Notes: generated by a model not told the origin, from the sequence alone. 64,000 nucleotides of DNA from Acetomicrobium sp. S15 = DSM 107314 (GCF_016125955.1 NZ_JADEVE010000076.1:1-64000); one strand, 5' to 3'; numbered from the stretch's first letter, positions 43,407 through 57,413 are shown. Made by a program: numbers and translations.

Positions 43407-44298
43407 GATGACCGTTGAAGAGCTAGGCAATATCCTGGTTCAGCGCAGGGAAGAACTGGGCAAGAGCATAAACGACGCCGCCAGGGAGACCAAATTCAGA
43501 GTCGACTACCTGAAGGCGCTTGAGAATGGACAAGTGGATCAATTGCCCGATCGCGTTTTTGCGAGGGGCTTTGTGAGGCAATACCTCCATTATTTACGGG
43601 CCGAGGACCTTTGGCCCCAATATAACGTGCTTCTGCCTTTGAACGAGGAGACGACGATGACGGCGCCTCAACCGCTCGGAACCTATCTGCCGCCTCCCAA
43701 GGGTTTTCGGCGGACCTCGCGATGGTGGCTTTATCTTCTTCTTCTCGTTATAGTCGTTGTGGCGTTTTATTTGGTGTGGACGCAGCGCGAAAACATACGC
43801 GCCTCCGTTGAGATGCGAATCTCTATGGACGAGGACAAACAAGCTGCTTTTGTGACGCCGGCCCCTAAGAGCGAAAGCCAAGCTCCGACTGTGCAAATTC
43901 AAGGGCAAACGCCGACCCGCGAGGAGGCGGCGTCAATGCCCGCAAGCGCGGACGTATTGGGCAACATTTCGTCGGTGCTGGAGAAAATAGAGTCCGAAGC
44001 TAAAAAAGATGTCGAGACTGAAGGGCCGATTGCATCGCAGGGAGAGCTCGTGATTACGGCGTCGAGAGGGCGGTGTTGGGTAAGGGTGCGCCAGGGCGAC
44101 CGCGTTATCTTTACGGGCACTCTTATGCGTGGCGATTCCAAGACTTTTACCGTCTCTGGTGATGTTGAGGTGCGCTACGGCAACGCCGGAGCGGTAGACG
44201 TATCTTGGCTGGGCGAGAGGCTTGCGTCGCCAGGTGCGCCGGGCGGCGTGGTTACCGTCGTGTACAAAATGGATGGATCGGCGGAGGCGCAAAGGTGA
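43393..44298 (+). CDS. rodZ: RodZ-like protein (HTH_25, one membrane span, periplasmic domain)
   Basis: Cell-shape protein that links MreB to the wall machinery in other bacteria. The 301-residue product has a cytosolic helix-turn-helix (LGNILVQRREELGKSINDAA followed by FRVDYLKALENGQVDQLPD and FARGFVRQYLHYL), one span (WWLYLLLLVIVVVAFYLVW, about residues 112-130), a Pro/Ser/Thr-rich linker, and a periplasmic domain with ITASRGRCWVRVRQGDRV typical of the RodZ C-terminal domain. GTG 43393 overlaps rpe; an ATG at 43408 is possible. Its stop overlaps rimO (GTGA). Confidence 0.85.
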   Translation: MDRREMTVEELGNILVQRREELGKSINDAARETKFRVDYLKALENGQVDQLPDRVFARGFVRQYLHYLRAEDLWPQYNVLLPLNEETTMTAPQPLGTYLPPPKGFRRTSRWWLYLLLLVIVVVAFYLVWTQRENIRASVEMRISMDEDKQAAFVTPAPKSESQAPTVQIQGQTPTREEAASMPASADVLGNISSVLEKIESEAKKDVETEGPIASQGELVITASRGRCWVRVRQGDRVIFTGTLMRGDSKTFTVSGDVEVRYGNAGAVDVSWLGERLASPGAPGGVVTVVYKMDGSAEAQR

Positions 44299-45569
44299 AG
44301 ATTTGTCTCATAAGCCTGGGCTGCGCAAAGAATCAGGTGGACAGCGAAAACCTTGCAGGTAGCCTGAGAGAGGCCGGACATGTCCTTCAAGACGACGTCG
44401 AGGGAGCTGACTGGGTCGTAGTCAATACGTGCAGCTTTATCGAGGCTGCTGTGAAGGAGAACATAGACATCATCTTGGACCTCGAGGAGCTAAAAAAGGA
44501 GGGCGTGGTCTCACATATAGCCGTGGTCGGTTGTCTTTACAATCGCTACGATGGCGACCTCGTGAGGGAATTTCCGACCGTCGATCTGTGGGCTCGTGCT
44601 TCCGATTGGGATAGAGTGCTTGCGGCCTTGGGCTCCGGTTTTAAAAGGGCCCGAGCCCTGCTTCCGGGCGATTCGCCGTGGAGCAGGTATCTCAAGATTG
44701 CAGAGGGGTGCGACAACCGATGTTCCTATTGCATGATACCCTCTATAAGGGGGAGATTGCGCAGCACGTCTCTGAGGGCGGTTGTCGAAGAGGCGGAACG
44801 CCTGGTTGCATCCGGAGCCAAGGAGCTCTGCCTCGTGGCCCAGGACTTGACGAGCTACGGTATGGATTGGGATGGGAATTCGCATCTGCTCGAATTGCTG
44901 AGGATCCTCAAGCGTGATCTTCCCGACGAGACGTGGCTCAGATTGCTTTATTTGCACCCTGCTCGCCTCGATGAACCACTCCTTGAAGCCATTTTGGAGG
45001 AAGGGCTTGCCCTTCCGTATCTCGATATCCCAATTCAACACGCGGACGAAGCGGTTCTTGCGCGCATGAACCGCCGCGTGAGCGAAGAGGGATTGAGGCG
45101 CATATTTTCGTATGCCAGGAGGTTGAATCCAGACGTTGCCCTGCGAACGACGGTGATGGTCGGCTTCCCGGGCGAGAGCGAACAGGGCTTTCTTAAACTT
45201 TTGGCCTTTCTAAAGGACATGGAGATAGACCGTGTTGGGGCCTTTGTCTTTTCTCCCGAGGATGGCGCAGAGGCATCCAAGATGCCCGGGCAAATAAACG
45301 CGCACATCAAAGAGGAGCGCCTTCAGAGGGTGATGGAGCTTCAGGCTGAGATATCGCTCCAGCGGCAAGCGCGCATGGTCGGGCGCTGCCTTAAGGTTCT
45401 GGTTTTAGAGCGCGACGATGATGGAACGATTTTGGGAAGGTCTTACAGGGATGCACCTGAGGTTGACGGCATAGTGGAGCTTATTGGGGAAGGGTTAAAA
45501 ACCGGGGAGTTTGTGACGGCTCGCGTCGTAGAGGCCTTAGAGCACGATCTCGTAGCGGAGGTGGTGTAG
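44295..45569 (+). CDS. rimO: ribosomal protein S12 methylthiotransferase RimO
   Basis: Radical SAM enzyme adding a methylthio group to an Asp of ribosomal protein S12. The 424-residue product has the N-terminal cluster domain (ISLGCAKNQVDSENL, NTCSFIEAAVKE, VVGCLYNRY with its Cys), the radical SAM motif CDNRCSYCMIPSIRG (CxxxCxxC), and a C-terminal TRAM domain. The CAKNQVDSE start and SIRGRLRS favour RimO over MiaB. GTG 44295 gives the family start; the frame is open to 44205 within rodZ. Confidence 0.94.
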   Translation: MKICLISLGCAKNQVDSENLAGSLREAGHVLQDDVEGADWVVVNTCSFIEAAVKENIDIILDLEELKKEGVVSHIAVVGCLYNRYDGDLVREFPTVDLWARASDWDRVLAALGSGFKRARALLPGDSPWSRYLKIAEGCDNRCSYCMIPSIRGRLRSTSLRAVVEEAERLVASGAKELCLVAQDLTSYGMDWDGNSHLLELLRILKRDLPDETWLRLLYLHPARLDEPLLEAILEEGLALPYLDIPIQHADEAVLARMNRRVSEEGLRRIFSYARRLNPDVALRTTVMVGFPGESEQGFLKLLAFLKDMEIDRVGAFVFSPEDGAEASKMPGQINAHIKEERLQRVMELQAEISLQRQARMVGRCLKVLVLERDDDGTILGRSYRDAPEVDGIVELIGEGLKTGEFVTARVVEALEHDLVAEVV

Positions 45570-45570
45570 A

Positions 45571-46029
45571 TTGAGCAGTTCCTTTGAGAAGAGGGGTTGG
45601 TACGAGTGGGTGGTCACGCTCGGCGGGCTGGGGCGCATAGTGCCCATGCCGGGTACTGTGGCATCTTTGGCCGCTTGCCTTGTGGCTTCCGTGGTGGCGA
45701 TACCTTTATGGGTGGTCGGCATAGTGGCCGCTCTGGGGCTTTTTACCGTATATCTGTACATCAAGGAGACCCAAGGTGTTGACCCCAAGGAAGTGGTGAT
45801 AGACGAAATTGTTGGATCGTGGATAGCCGTGTGGGGGCACGGCCTGAGTTATGCCCTCCCAGCCTTTTTGCTGTTTAGGATATTCGACATACTGAAGCCG
45901 ATGCCAGTCTCTACCGTGGAAAAACGCCTCCCCGGCGCATGGGGTGTAATGGCAGATGATGTGGTGGCAGGATTTTTATCTAATGTGGTGCTGTGGCTGC
46001 TTAGATGGGCCTTCGGTTTGGGAGGATGA
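45571..46029 (+). CDS. pgpA: phosphatidylglycerophosphatase A
   Basis: Inner-membrane lipid phosphatase making phosphatidylglycerol from its phosphate. The 152-residue product has three or four hydrophobic segments and PgpA signatures GLGRIVPMPGTVASL, DEIVGSW and FRIFDILKPMPVSTVEKRL followed by GVMADDVVAG. TTG 45571 is the start, one base after rimO. The stop overlaps the cinA ATG. Confidence 0.92.
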   Translation: MSSSFEKRGWYEWVVTLGGLGRIVPMPGTVASLAACLVASVVAIPLWVVGIVAALGLFTVYLYIKETQGVDPKEVVIDEIVGSWIAVWGHGLSYALPAFLLFRIFDILKPMPVSTVEKRLPGAWGVMADDVVAGFLSNVVLWLLRWAFGLGG

Positions 46030-47243
46030 AGGCATTGCCATACCGCGCTGTGATGGCGGCAGTTGGCGACGAGCTTTTAAGGGGTATAGTGCGCGAAGAT
46101 AATGCCTCGTGGTTAGCAGCCGAGCTCTTTAAGCTTGGCTGGCAGCTCGAGGTTATAGAAGTCCTTCCGGACTGTGAAGAGGCCTTGCTCGATTTTTTGC
46201 GCCGATGGATGGGTAAAGTGGATTTGGTTTTCGTTTCAGGAGGGCTCGGCTCAACCCCCGACGACAAGACACGCACGGCGATTGCGCACTACCTGGGCAC
46301 TCCCTTGGTTTTGTGCGACGATCTATTTGATCAAATTGTCCTGCGACATCCAGAAGAAATGCGGTATTACCTCGAAAGCGTGCGCGCGTCGCAAGGGGCT
46401 GTGCCCCAGGGCGCAGAACCTGTGTTTAACCCTATAGGCACGGCATTGGGGATGTGCTTCAGCCGCGATACGACGACTGTAATTGTCCTGCCAGGTATAC
46501 CGTGGGAGTTTAGGGCTATGGCCGAAGAGTTTTTGAAGCAGTTTCCGCGGGGGGATCGATATTCGGCGCAGATAGTCGTGGTGGGTTGGTTCGAAATGGA
46601 CCTCAAAGAGAAGATCGCCGAGCTTCTCGTCGGACGCGAAGAGGGCTTTTCCTTCCTGCCTGCCCCAAATAGCGTTACTCTCGTCATAAGCGGCAAAAGA
46701 GAAGATGTCGAAGACCTCGAAAAGAAAGTGCGGTCCCTCGTCGGGGAGGATTGTCTCCCCCCTGGTGTTTTCTCATTGCCACAGGCCGTTATCGAAGAGG
46801 CCGCGTCTAAAGGTTTTATGATAGCGTCTGCTGAATCGTGCACGGGCGGCATGGTCGGCGAAGTCATAACCGAGATTCCAGGCTCTTCGCAGGCCTTTCT
46901 GGGCAGTGCGGTTTGTTATAGCAATGAATCGAAAGAGAATGTCTTGGGGGTGTCGCGTGAAATCTTAGAGCGGGATGGAGCCGTAAGCAGGCCGTGTGCG
47001 CTTTCGATGGCCATCGGCGCGCGAAAAATTTATAAGGCTCGTCTGGCTGTGGCCATAACTGGGATAGCAGGGCCCGAAGGGGGCAGCCGTGAAAAGCCGG
47101 TCGGCACGGTATGGTTCGGCGTATCCGGTCTCGGTGAAGATAAAGCCGTAGAGCGGCACTTTTCCGGAGACCGCCAGACAATCAGGCGTTTGGCGACGGC
47201 GACGGCCCTGGAGCTTTTTTGGAGGAGGTTAAAGGGGGCTTAA
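46026..47243 (+). CDS. cinA: CinA-family protein (nicotinamide-nucleotide amidohydrolase)
   Basis: Two-domain CinA of 405 residues. The N-terminal molybdopterin-binding-like domain has AAVGDELLRGIVREDNASWLA and FVSGGLGSTPDDKTRTAIA (ADP-ribose/NMN related function). The C-terminal domain has SAESCTGGMVGEVITEIPG, AVCYSNESKENVLGV and VAITGIAGPEGGSREKPVGT, the NMN deamidase. It works in pyridine-nucleotide recycling; in some species it is linked to competence. ATG 46026 overlaps pgpA (ATGA), with GGGAGG directly before it. It precedes thpR and recA, a common grouping. Confidence 0.92.
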   Translation: MKALPYRAVMAAVGDELLRGIVREDNASWLAAELFKLGWQLEVIEVLPDCEEALLDFLRRWMGKVDLVFVSGGLGSTPDDKTRTAIAHYLGTPLVLCDDLFDQIVLRHPEEMRYYLESVRASQGAVPQGAEPVFNPIGTALGMCFSRDTTTVIVLPGIPWEFRAMAEEFLKQFPRGDRYSAQIVVVGWFEMDLKEKIAELLVGREEGFSFLPAPNSVTLVISGKREDVEDLEKKVRSLVGEDCLPPGVFSLPQAVIEEAASKGFMIASAESCTGGMVGEVITEIPGSSQAFLGSAVCYSNESKENVLGVSREILERDGAVSRPCALSMAIGARKIYKARLAVAITGIAGPEGGSREKPVGTVWFGVSGLGEDKAVERHFSGDRQTIRRLATATALELFWRRLKGA

Positions 47244-47246
47244 ACC

Positions 47247-47834
47247 TTGGAAGGGGAGAAGGGGATTCGCTCCTTTTTGTGCGTGGAGTTGGACGAGGCG
47301 ACGAAAAAGAGACTTGCGCGTTGGGTTAAGGATTTAAGTGAGAAGATGTCGGAACTGAGGTGGGTTGATCCTGAAGGGTTGCACGTGACGCTCAAGTTTT
47401 GCGGCGAGATATCGCCCGCCCAGGTTGAGAGCATAAATCTCGAACTATCCCGTCTCAAAGGTCGCATGGTGTCGCCTTTTGAGCTGACATTGGCAGGGGT
47501 GGGCGCCTTCCCTCACTTGCGCCAGCCGCGGGTGATTTGGCTCGGCGTTGCGGGAGAAGTTCAGGCACTGCATTCGCTATGGAGACAGGTGGAAATGGCG
47601 ACTAAGAGGGCTGGTTTGCCTCCCGAAGGGCGACCGTTTCATCCCCATTTGACGCTCGCTCGAGTTAAAAACCCGAAAGATGTGCCGCTCTCGTTCCTGC
47701 TAGAGTTATCGCAAGAGGATGCGAGTTTTGGCCCTTGGACTGTGGAGGCGCTGACTTTCATGCGGAGCACGTTGACGCCGAAAGGTGCCAAGTATTCGCC
47801 ATTGGCTCGTTACAAATTGGGAGGTGAATGTTAG
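47247..47834 (+). CDS. thpR: RNA 2',3'-cyclic phosphodiesterase ThpR
   Basis: Member of the 2H phosphoesterase family (LigT/ThpR), 195 residues, opening 2',3'-cyclic ends on RNA. The two HxT motifs are HVTLKFCGEI and HPHLTLARVKN. TTG 47247 follows GGGGGC. The stop overlaps the recA start region by a few bases. Role beyond RNA end processing is not clear. Confidence 0.9.
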   Translation: MEGEKGIRSFLCVELDEATKKRLARWVKDLSEKMSELRWVDPEGLHVTLKFCGEISPAQVESINLELSRLKGRMVSPFELTLAGVGAFPHLRQPRVIWLGVAGEVQALHSLWRQVEMATKRAGLPPEGRPFHPHLTLARVKNPKDVPLSFLLELSQEDASFGPWTVEALTFMRSTLTPKGAKYSPLARYKLGGEC

Positions 47835-48961
47835 AAATGGCCAAAAGAGGAGTTCCATTGACAAGAGAGGACGTACTTGAACAGGCCGTAAACGACATAA
47901 GGAGCAAGTTCGGCGATGGAGCCATAATGAAGTTAGGAGACAGGGTTCAAGCCTCGATCGATGTCATTCCAACCGGAATCCTCCCACTGGATGTGGCTTT
48001 GGTAATAGGGGGGCTTCCGAGGGGAAGGGTCGTCGAAATCTTTGGGCCTGAGGGCTCGGGCAAGACCACGGTAGCCCTCCATGCCGTGGCTGAAGCGCAG
48101 AAGATGGGAGGTATCGCTGCGTTCATAGATGCCGAGCACGCTCTGGATCCTGGGCTTGCGGCCAACGTGGGCGTCGATGTGAGCTCTCTCTATCTCTCTC
48201 AACCCGACAGCGGCGAACAGGCTCTCTATATCCTCGATACGCTCGTTCGCAGCAGCGCTGTGGACATAATAGTCGTGGATTCCGTGGCGGCGTTGACGCC
48301 GCAGGCGGAGATCGACGGCAGGATAGGCGACACGCAGGTGGGCCTTCAGGCGAGGCTAATGTCTTACGCCATGAGGCGCCTTACGGCCGGCATATCGAAG
48401 AGCAACACGACGGTGGTATTTATCAATCAATTGCGGGCTCAAATATCGACCTTCGGTTATGGCGCCCCTCAAGAGACGACTACGGGCGGAAGAGCGCTCA
48501 AGTTCTATAGCTCGGTCCGTATAGAGGTGAGGCGCGGTAAGTCTGTAACCAAAGGAGACGAAACGATAGGGCACGAACTGTGGTTTAAAGTCGTCAAGAA
48601 CAAACAAGCCCCACCTTTCCGCAAGGCTCATGCCACCCTCATTTATGGCAGGGGTGTTCCGAAAGAGATGGCCGTCTTGGACATGGCCTTAGATTATGAA
48701 GTGATCAAGCGCAAGGGCTCATGGCTTTATTACAAAGGGGAGAGCCTTGGTCAGGGCAAGGAGAGCGTTTCCGCCTACCTCAAGGAGCACCAGGATTTGA
48801 TGGAGGAGATCTGCCTTGAGGTCAAAGGACAAGCCGCACAAGGTTTTGGCTTCCTGCCCTCTCCTGAGGTTGAAGCGGCGCAAGAAGAAGAAGTGATCGA
48901 GGAAGCGATAGATTTGAAAGAGGAAGAAGGGGACAGAGGAGAGGACGAGCTGCCGCTATAA
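47828..48961 (+). CDS. recA: recombinase RecA
   Basis: DNA strand-exchange protein of homologous recombination and SOS induction. The 377-residue product has Walker A GPEGSGKTT (residues 73-81), FIDAEHALDPGLAANVGVD, VVDSVAALTPQAEIDG (Walker B), loop L2 FINQLRAQISTFGYGAPQETTTGGRALKF, and an acidic tail (EEEVIEEAIDLKEEEGDRG). ATG 47828 and ATG 47837 are both possible; GGAGG is three bases before the first and twelve before the second. No LexA box was seen upstream because the gene lies inside the operon. Confidence 0.97.
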   Translation: MLEMAKRGVPLTREDVLEQAVNDIRSKFGDGAIMKLGDRVQASIDVIPTGILPLDVALVIGGLPRGRVVEIFGPEGSGKTTVALHAVAEAQKMGGIAAFIDAEHALDPGLAANVGVDVSSLYLSQPDSGEQALYILDTLVRSSAVDIIVVDSVAALTPQAEIDGRIGDTQVGLQARLMSYAMRRLTAGISKSNTTVVFINQLRAQISTFGYGAPQETTTGGRALKFYSSVRIEVRRGKSVTKGDETIGHELWFKVVKNKQAPPFRKAHATLIYGRGVPKEMAVLDMALDYEVIKRKGSWLYYKGESLGQGKESVSAYLKEHQDLMEEICLEVKGQAAQGFGFLPSPEVEAAQEEEVIEEAIDLKEEEGDRGEDELPL

Positions 48962-48990
48962 TCCGCCGAGGGCAATATGGGTTGGTTGTG

Positions 48991-50274
48991 TCACGAGGGT
49001 GAAGGTTTTTTGGCGAAGTCTTTTAGCGATTGCAACTCTGTCCGCGTGATGTTTGGCGACATGTATCCGCAGTAAGCTGTGTTGTTTTGATACAGAGGCT
49101 CTTCCTCTAAAACTGGAAGAAGTTTTGTGCATTCTTTGAACATGGGCGTGCCGGGGATGGGTGAGTATTCTGCCAGCTTCACCGTAGCACCCAAAGACTT
49201 GACGAACCTGATCGCTTCAAGTGCGCCTTCGTAGGTTTGTCCAGGCAACCCCACCAGTACGTATGTTTCTATATCTTTATGGAGATATCCGGCCTCAAGT
49301 AAACTTTCTACGGCTTTCACGTATTGGCGCTCCTGGACTTTGTCAGAGCCTGCTTTTTGTATGAAAGGCTCGGTGCTTTCCAAACTGAGGCGTATCGTCT
49401 TAAAGCCCGTTTGGTAAAGGTAGCGCGCACAAAGTTTGTCGATCTCTCGCACGTGAAGCCCGTTCGGTGTATGGTAGCGTATATTGCTAAAGTTTTCTTT
49501 AAGCTTTTCGCATAGCGGATAGAAATGTTCTTCCTTGCTAACCAATAATGCGTCGTCGTAGAATGCAACGTCCTTTACGGTGGGAATGCTCGCTTGAGAT
49601 AAAATTTCGTTTATTACTTCGTCGATCGAGCGCTTTTTGTGATACGGCCATAACCTTTTTGACGCGCAGTATTTGCAATGTAAGGGACACCCCATAGACG
49701 TGATCGTGATGCCGTATTCGGGATTTTCGTAAAGATCGATGGCTGGGCGAATACATGGGAGATAGAGGGGTTTTGTTTGAACCCCATCGGCACCGAGCGT
49801 TTTAGCGTGATCGGGACAAAGCTGAGCATATATTCCTCCCAACAACACGGGAGTTTTCGGTAAGAATTTTTTAACTATATCGATGCACCATTTGACGCCC
49901 AAATACCAGTAGGTCATGCCCGATGTTATTAGAATTAGATCAGGCTGTTCTGTCTTAGAGAGTCTGTCTTCAAACGCTTCTTTTGTCATGCCAAAGCGAT
50001 AAAACTTCCTGGGAATGTTTTTATATGGTAAGGGTTTTTCGATTTCCATTTTTTTGATTTTGTATCGGCCAAACGTTTTGGGTTTATCGCGTCCTTCGTA
50101 AACGCAGTCGATCAGGTTAATATTGTTCCCGCGCCGACGCAGATGTTCCAAAATGTATAATAAACCCAAAGGTTTGGCCCAAAAATCAAAGAAGGCGAAG
50201 TCAAAAACGGGAGGGTTAATCCCCACTATCTTTTTGTTGTTTAAATTGTCAAATAAAGATGCGAAATCATTCAT
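48991..50274 (-). CDS. radical SAM protein with cobalamin-binding-like N-terminus
   Basis: A 427-residue radical SAM enzyme. An N-terminal B12-binding-like domain is suggested by KIVGINPPVFDFAFFDFWA, KPLGLLYILEHLRRRGNNIN and LLGGIYAQLCPDHAKTLGADG. The [4Fe-4S] motif is in GCPLHCKYCASKR (CxxxCxxC). The barrel continues with IRLSLESTEPFIQKAG and YVLVGLPGQTYEGALEAI. Target unknown; relatives include methyltransferases and methylthiotransferase-like enzymes. ATG 50274 is taken. It is convergent with recA and AT-richer than the recA run. Confidence 0.8.
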   Translation of the reverse strand: MNDFASLFDNLNNKKIVGINPPVFDFAFFDFWAKPLGLLYILEHLRRRGNNINLIDCVYEGRDKPKTFGRYKIKKMEIEKPLPYKNIPRKFYRFGMTKEAFEDRLSKTEQPDLILITSGMTYWYLGVKWCIDIVKKFLPKTPVLLGGIYAQLCPDHAKTLGADGVQTKPLYLPCIRPAIDLYENPEYGITITSMGCPLHCKYCASKRLWPYHKKRSIDEVINEILSQASIPTVKDVAFYDDALLVSKEEHFYPLCEKLKENFSNIRYHTPNGLHVREIDKLCARYLYQTGFKTIRLSLESTEPFIQKAGSDKVQERQYVKAVESLLEAGYLHKDIETYVLVGLPGQTYEGALEAIRFVKSLGATVKLAEYSPIPGTPMFKECTKLLPVLEEEPLYQNNTAYCGYMSPNITRTELQSLKDFAKKPSPS

Positions 50275-50580
50275 GCATTAAAGTATATCAGATCACAACA
50301 GGTTTTATCAGCTTATGGTGTATTTCTTCTTTTGGGAGGTCCGAGGTCTATTTTGCTTGCATCCGAAACCGGCTCGCCTGTACGGTTTTGGGTGTACCTA
50401 TTAAGGTTGTCCAGTCAACGAGGCCCTTTATTCAGCGGAGGATTATGTTTAGCCTCGCGGCTATAGGCTAAATATTGTTGCAGCAGTAGGGAAAGGATAT
50501 AAATGGTGTATCGGACAGGCTGGAGGCTGTCACCTTATACATACTATTCGTTAGCTTTAGTATCGTAAAGAAACTAAAAG
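50275..50580. other. spacer upstream of rRNA operon
   Basis: About 300 bases before the rRNA promoter without a supported gene. Two small hairpins are seen: TTTAGCC with GGCTAAA around 50449-50473, and GACAG with CTGTC around 50515-50532. A 70-codon frame here (50259-50471) has poor composition and is not accepted. Confidence 0.4.
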
Positions 50581-50586
50581 AAGATA

Positions 50587-50615
50587 TTGACACTTGTTTT
50601 GCGGCGGATTAATAT
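50587..50615 (+). promoter_or_regulatory. rRNA operon promoter
   Basis: Consensus TTGACA at 50587-50592, 17-base spacer, TAATAT at 50610-50615, followed by a GC-rich start region. About 100 bases before 16S. Confidence 0.75.
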
Positions 50616-50711
50616 TATCGTCGCCCTCGCAAGAGGGGCACAACAAGATAGCACATTGACAAGTTCATAGTTGGCAGGAAGGAACAAATAAGCAAGTATA
50701 GGACCATTCTC

Positions 50712-52252
<1,541 letters not shown>

Positions 52253-52278
52253 AGCTTCCTTCCTGCCAGCTATGTTTT

Positions 52279-52311
52279 GGACCTTGAAAGGTGAATATAG
52301 ACGTGTTTTGA

Positions 52312-52318
<7 letters not shown>
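52279..52318 (+). other. 5' half of the 23S processing stem, in a short 16S-23S spacer
   Basis: The 16S-23S spacer is only about 65 bases and has no tRNA gene. Its 3' part (from GGACCTTGAAAGGTGAATATAG) pairs with 55326-55365 after 23S (CTATATATTCGCCTTTCATAGGTCC), giving the long stem expected to be cut by RNase III. Confidence 0.8.
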
Positions 52319-55334
<3,016 letters not shown>

Positions 55335-55386
55335 CAAAAACTATATATTCGCCTTTCATAGGTCCAATTGACCTTTAGAGAGGATT

Positions 55387-55501
55387 TTGGTGGCAATAGC
55401 GGAGGGGAAACACCCGGTTCCATTCCGAACCCGGCAGTTAAGCCCTCCAGCGCCGATGGTACTGCAGGGGGTACCTGTGGGAGAGTAGGTCGCTGCCAAG
55501 G
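55387..55501 (+). rRNA. rrf: 5S ribosomal RNA
   Basis: About 115 bases starting at TTGGTGGCAATAGCGG and ending GTCGCTGCCAA, with the conserved CCATTCCGAACCCGGCAGTTAAG and GCGCCGATGGTACTGC. The ends pair in helix I. Confidence 0.95.
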
Positions 55502-55517
55502 TCCTCTCTATTTTTTT
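55502..55517 (+). terminator. rRNA operon terminator
   Basis: TCCTCTCT (55502-55509) just after 5S pairs with AGAGAGGA (55377-55384) just before 5S, and is followed by A and seven T (55511-55517). The stem flanks 5S and both processes it and ends the operon. Confidence 0.8.
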
Positions 55518-55660
55518 ATGCCGTCTCTCTTTTGAGCGTTTCAGGCGGGCTTACCCTTCAATAGATTGAAGTCAGGGCTTTACTTTGGGGCTTTTGATGT
55601 TTTATATTCATCAGTGTGTTTATTTGTAGGATCCGAAAAAGACAAGAGGAGGTGGAGGTG

Positions 55661-57385
55661 ATGAAGCGTTTCTGGGGGACAAGTTTAATTGTGGCGTTCC
55701 TCTCCGTTTTCCTTGCTTTGGGGAGTGCGGTTGCAGCTTCTCCTGGCGTGCCGGAGGGCGCGCCTTCTCCCTACACCGGAATGGTCTCGACAGCACATCC
55801 GCTCGCTTCCTTGGTCGGCGCCAGAGTCCTGGCTTCGGGTGGCAACGCAGTGGATGCGGCAGTGGCTACGCAGTTTGCCCTCAATGTGGTAGAGCCGCAG
55901 ATGTCGGGCATAGGCGGAGGCGGCTTTATGATGATTTATCTGGCAAAGGAGGGCAAAGTGATTGCCATAGACTGCAGGGAACAGGCCCCTGCGGGTGCCA
56001 CGCCGCAGATGTTTCTCGATGATGGCGGCAAGCCTCTTTCCTTTGAAGTAGCGCTACAAAGCGGCCATGCCGTTGGGGTGCCAGGGACGCTCAAAGGGCT
56101 CGTCACTGCGTTAGAAAAGTATGGCACGATGACGCTATCCTCTCTGATCGAACCGGCCATAGAACTTGCCGAAAGAGGCGTGGTGGTGAACGCGCCGCTC
56201 GCGCAGCATATCGCCGAAAACGCATACAAGTTCAACGACGCCGCCAAGAGCGTCTTTATGCCCGGTGGCGAACCGCTACCAAAGGGTGCACTCTTGGTGC
56301 AGTCTGATTTGGCGAAGACGTTCAAGTTGATCCGGGATGGCGGCCCAGGCGTCTTCTACAACGGAGAGGTCGGACAGGCCCTTGTCAATGCCGTTCGAGA
56401 AAAGGCTGGCACAATGTCGATGGAGGACTTGACGGGTTATGAGGTCAAATTCCGTGACCCAGTTAGGGGAAATTATCGAGGTTACGAGATAGTGAGCATG
56501 GGGCCTCCCAGTTCGGGAGGTTTGACGCTTCTCCAAATGCTCAAAATCCTCGAAGGCTACGACATCAAAGCCTTGGGTCACAATACGCCTCAGACGCTTC
56601 ACCTCATGATCGAGGCCATGCATCTGTCTTATGCCGATCGCGCCAAATACCTGGCTGATGCGGACTTTGTGGACATCCCCTTCAAGGGTTATCTGGATGA
56701 GCGTTACATCGCAGAGCGCCGCAAACTTATAGACATAGTGCATGCCACCCCAGATGTCACAGCCGGCGACATCTGGGAATACGAAGGAGAAGGCCCGCAA
56801 GCTCTGCGTGCCGGAGAGGCGGAGAAAGATCGGGGGGAGACCACGCATTTTACGGTCATGGACAAATGGGGCAATCTCGTTTCCTATACGACTACCATAG
56901 AAGACGTATTCGGCTCCGGGATTATGGTGCCGGGCTACGGCTTTATGCTGAACAACGAGATGACCGACTTCGATTTCACTCCCGGCGGTGTCAACGAAGT
57001 GGCGCCGGGCAAGCGACCGCGTAGCAGCATGACGCCTACCATAGCCTTTAAAGATGGCAAATGCGCGTTCAGCGTTGGGTCTCCCGGTGGTGCCACCATA
57101 ATAACTTCGGTCATGCAAGTCATCATGAATATGATTGACCACGGCATGAACGTACAAGAGGCTATAGATGCCCCCAGGATCTACAGCTCAAGTTTCCCCA
57201 AGGTGCGCTGGGAGGCACATCTGCCCGAATGGATCAGAAATGCCCTCAAGCTGCGAGGACATGTGATGGAAGAGAAGCCATCCGTCATCGGCAGCGTCCA
57301 GAGCATCGTCATAGATCTGGAAACCGGCAAGCTCTACGGCGGGGCCGATCCTCGCCGTGAAGGCACCGTGATCGGGGTCCGTTAG
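55661..57385 (+). CDS. ggt: gamma-glutamyltransferase (periplasmic)
   Basis: Removes or transfers gamma-glutamyl groups, for example from glutathione or gamma-glutamyl peptides, in the periplasm. The 574-residue precursor has a signal peptide (MKRFWGTSLIVAFLSVFLAL to VAAS), then GGNAVDAAVATQFALNVVEPQ, SGIGGGGFMMIYL, and the autoprocessing site GETTHFTVMD whose second Thr becomes the N-terminal nucleophile of the small subunit, plus GSGIMVPGYGFMLNNEM and SVGSPGGATIIT. ATG 55661 follows GAGGAGGTGGAGGTG; the frame is open to 55616. It may feed glutamate to the GDH of this window. Confidence 0.94.
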   Translation: MKRFWGTSLIVAFLSVFLALGSAVAASPGVPEGAPSPYTGMVSTAHPLASLVGARVLASGGNAVDAAVATQFALNVVEPQMSGIGGGGFMMIYLAKEGKVIAIDCREQAPAGATPQMFLDDGGKPLSFEVALQSGHAVGVPGTLKGLVTALEKYGTMTLSSLIEPAIELAERGVVVNAPLAQHIAENAYKFNDAAKSVFMPGGEPLPKGALLVQSDLAKTFKLIRDGGPGVFYNGEVGQALVNAVREKAGTMSMEDLTGYEVKFRDPVRGNYRGYEIVSMGPPSSGGLTLLQMLKILEGYDIKALGHNTPQTLHLMIEAMHLSYADRAKYLADADFVDIPFKGYLDERYIAERRKLIDIVHATPDVTAGDIWEYEGEGPQALRAGEAEKDRGETTHFTVMDKWGNLVSYTTTIEDVFGSGIMVPGYGFMLNNEMTDFDFTPGGVNEVAPGKRPRSSMTPTIAFKDGKCAFSVGSPGGATIITSVMQVIMNMIDHGMNVQEAIDAPRIYSSSFPKVRWEAHLPEWIRNALKLRGHVMEEKPSVIGSVQSIVIDLETGKLYGGADPRREGTVIGVR

Positions 57386-57413
57386 CGACACAGGATTAGT
57401 GCCTTTGATCGGT

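Noticed and set aside
50259..50471. 70-codon plus-strand frame upstream of the rRNA operon
   Set aside because: Overlaps the start of the radical SAM gene on the other strand, lacks a ribosome site and has no family look.
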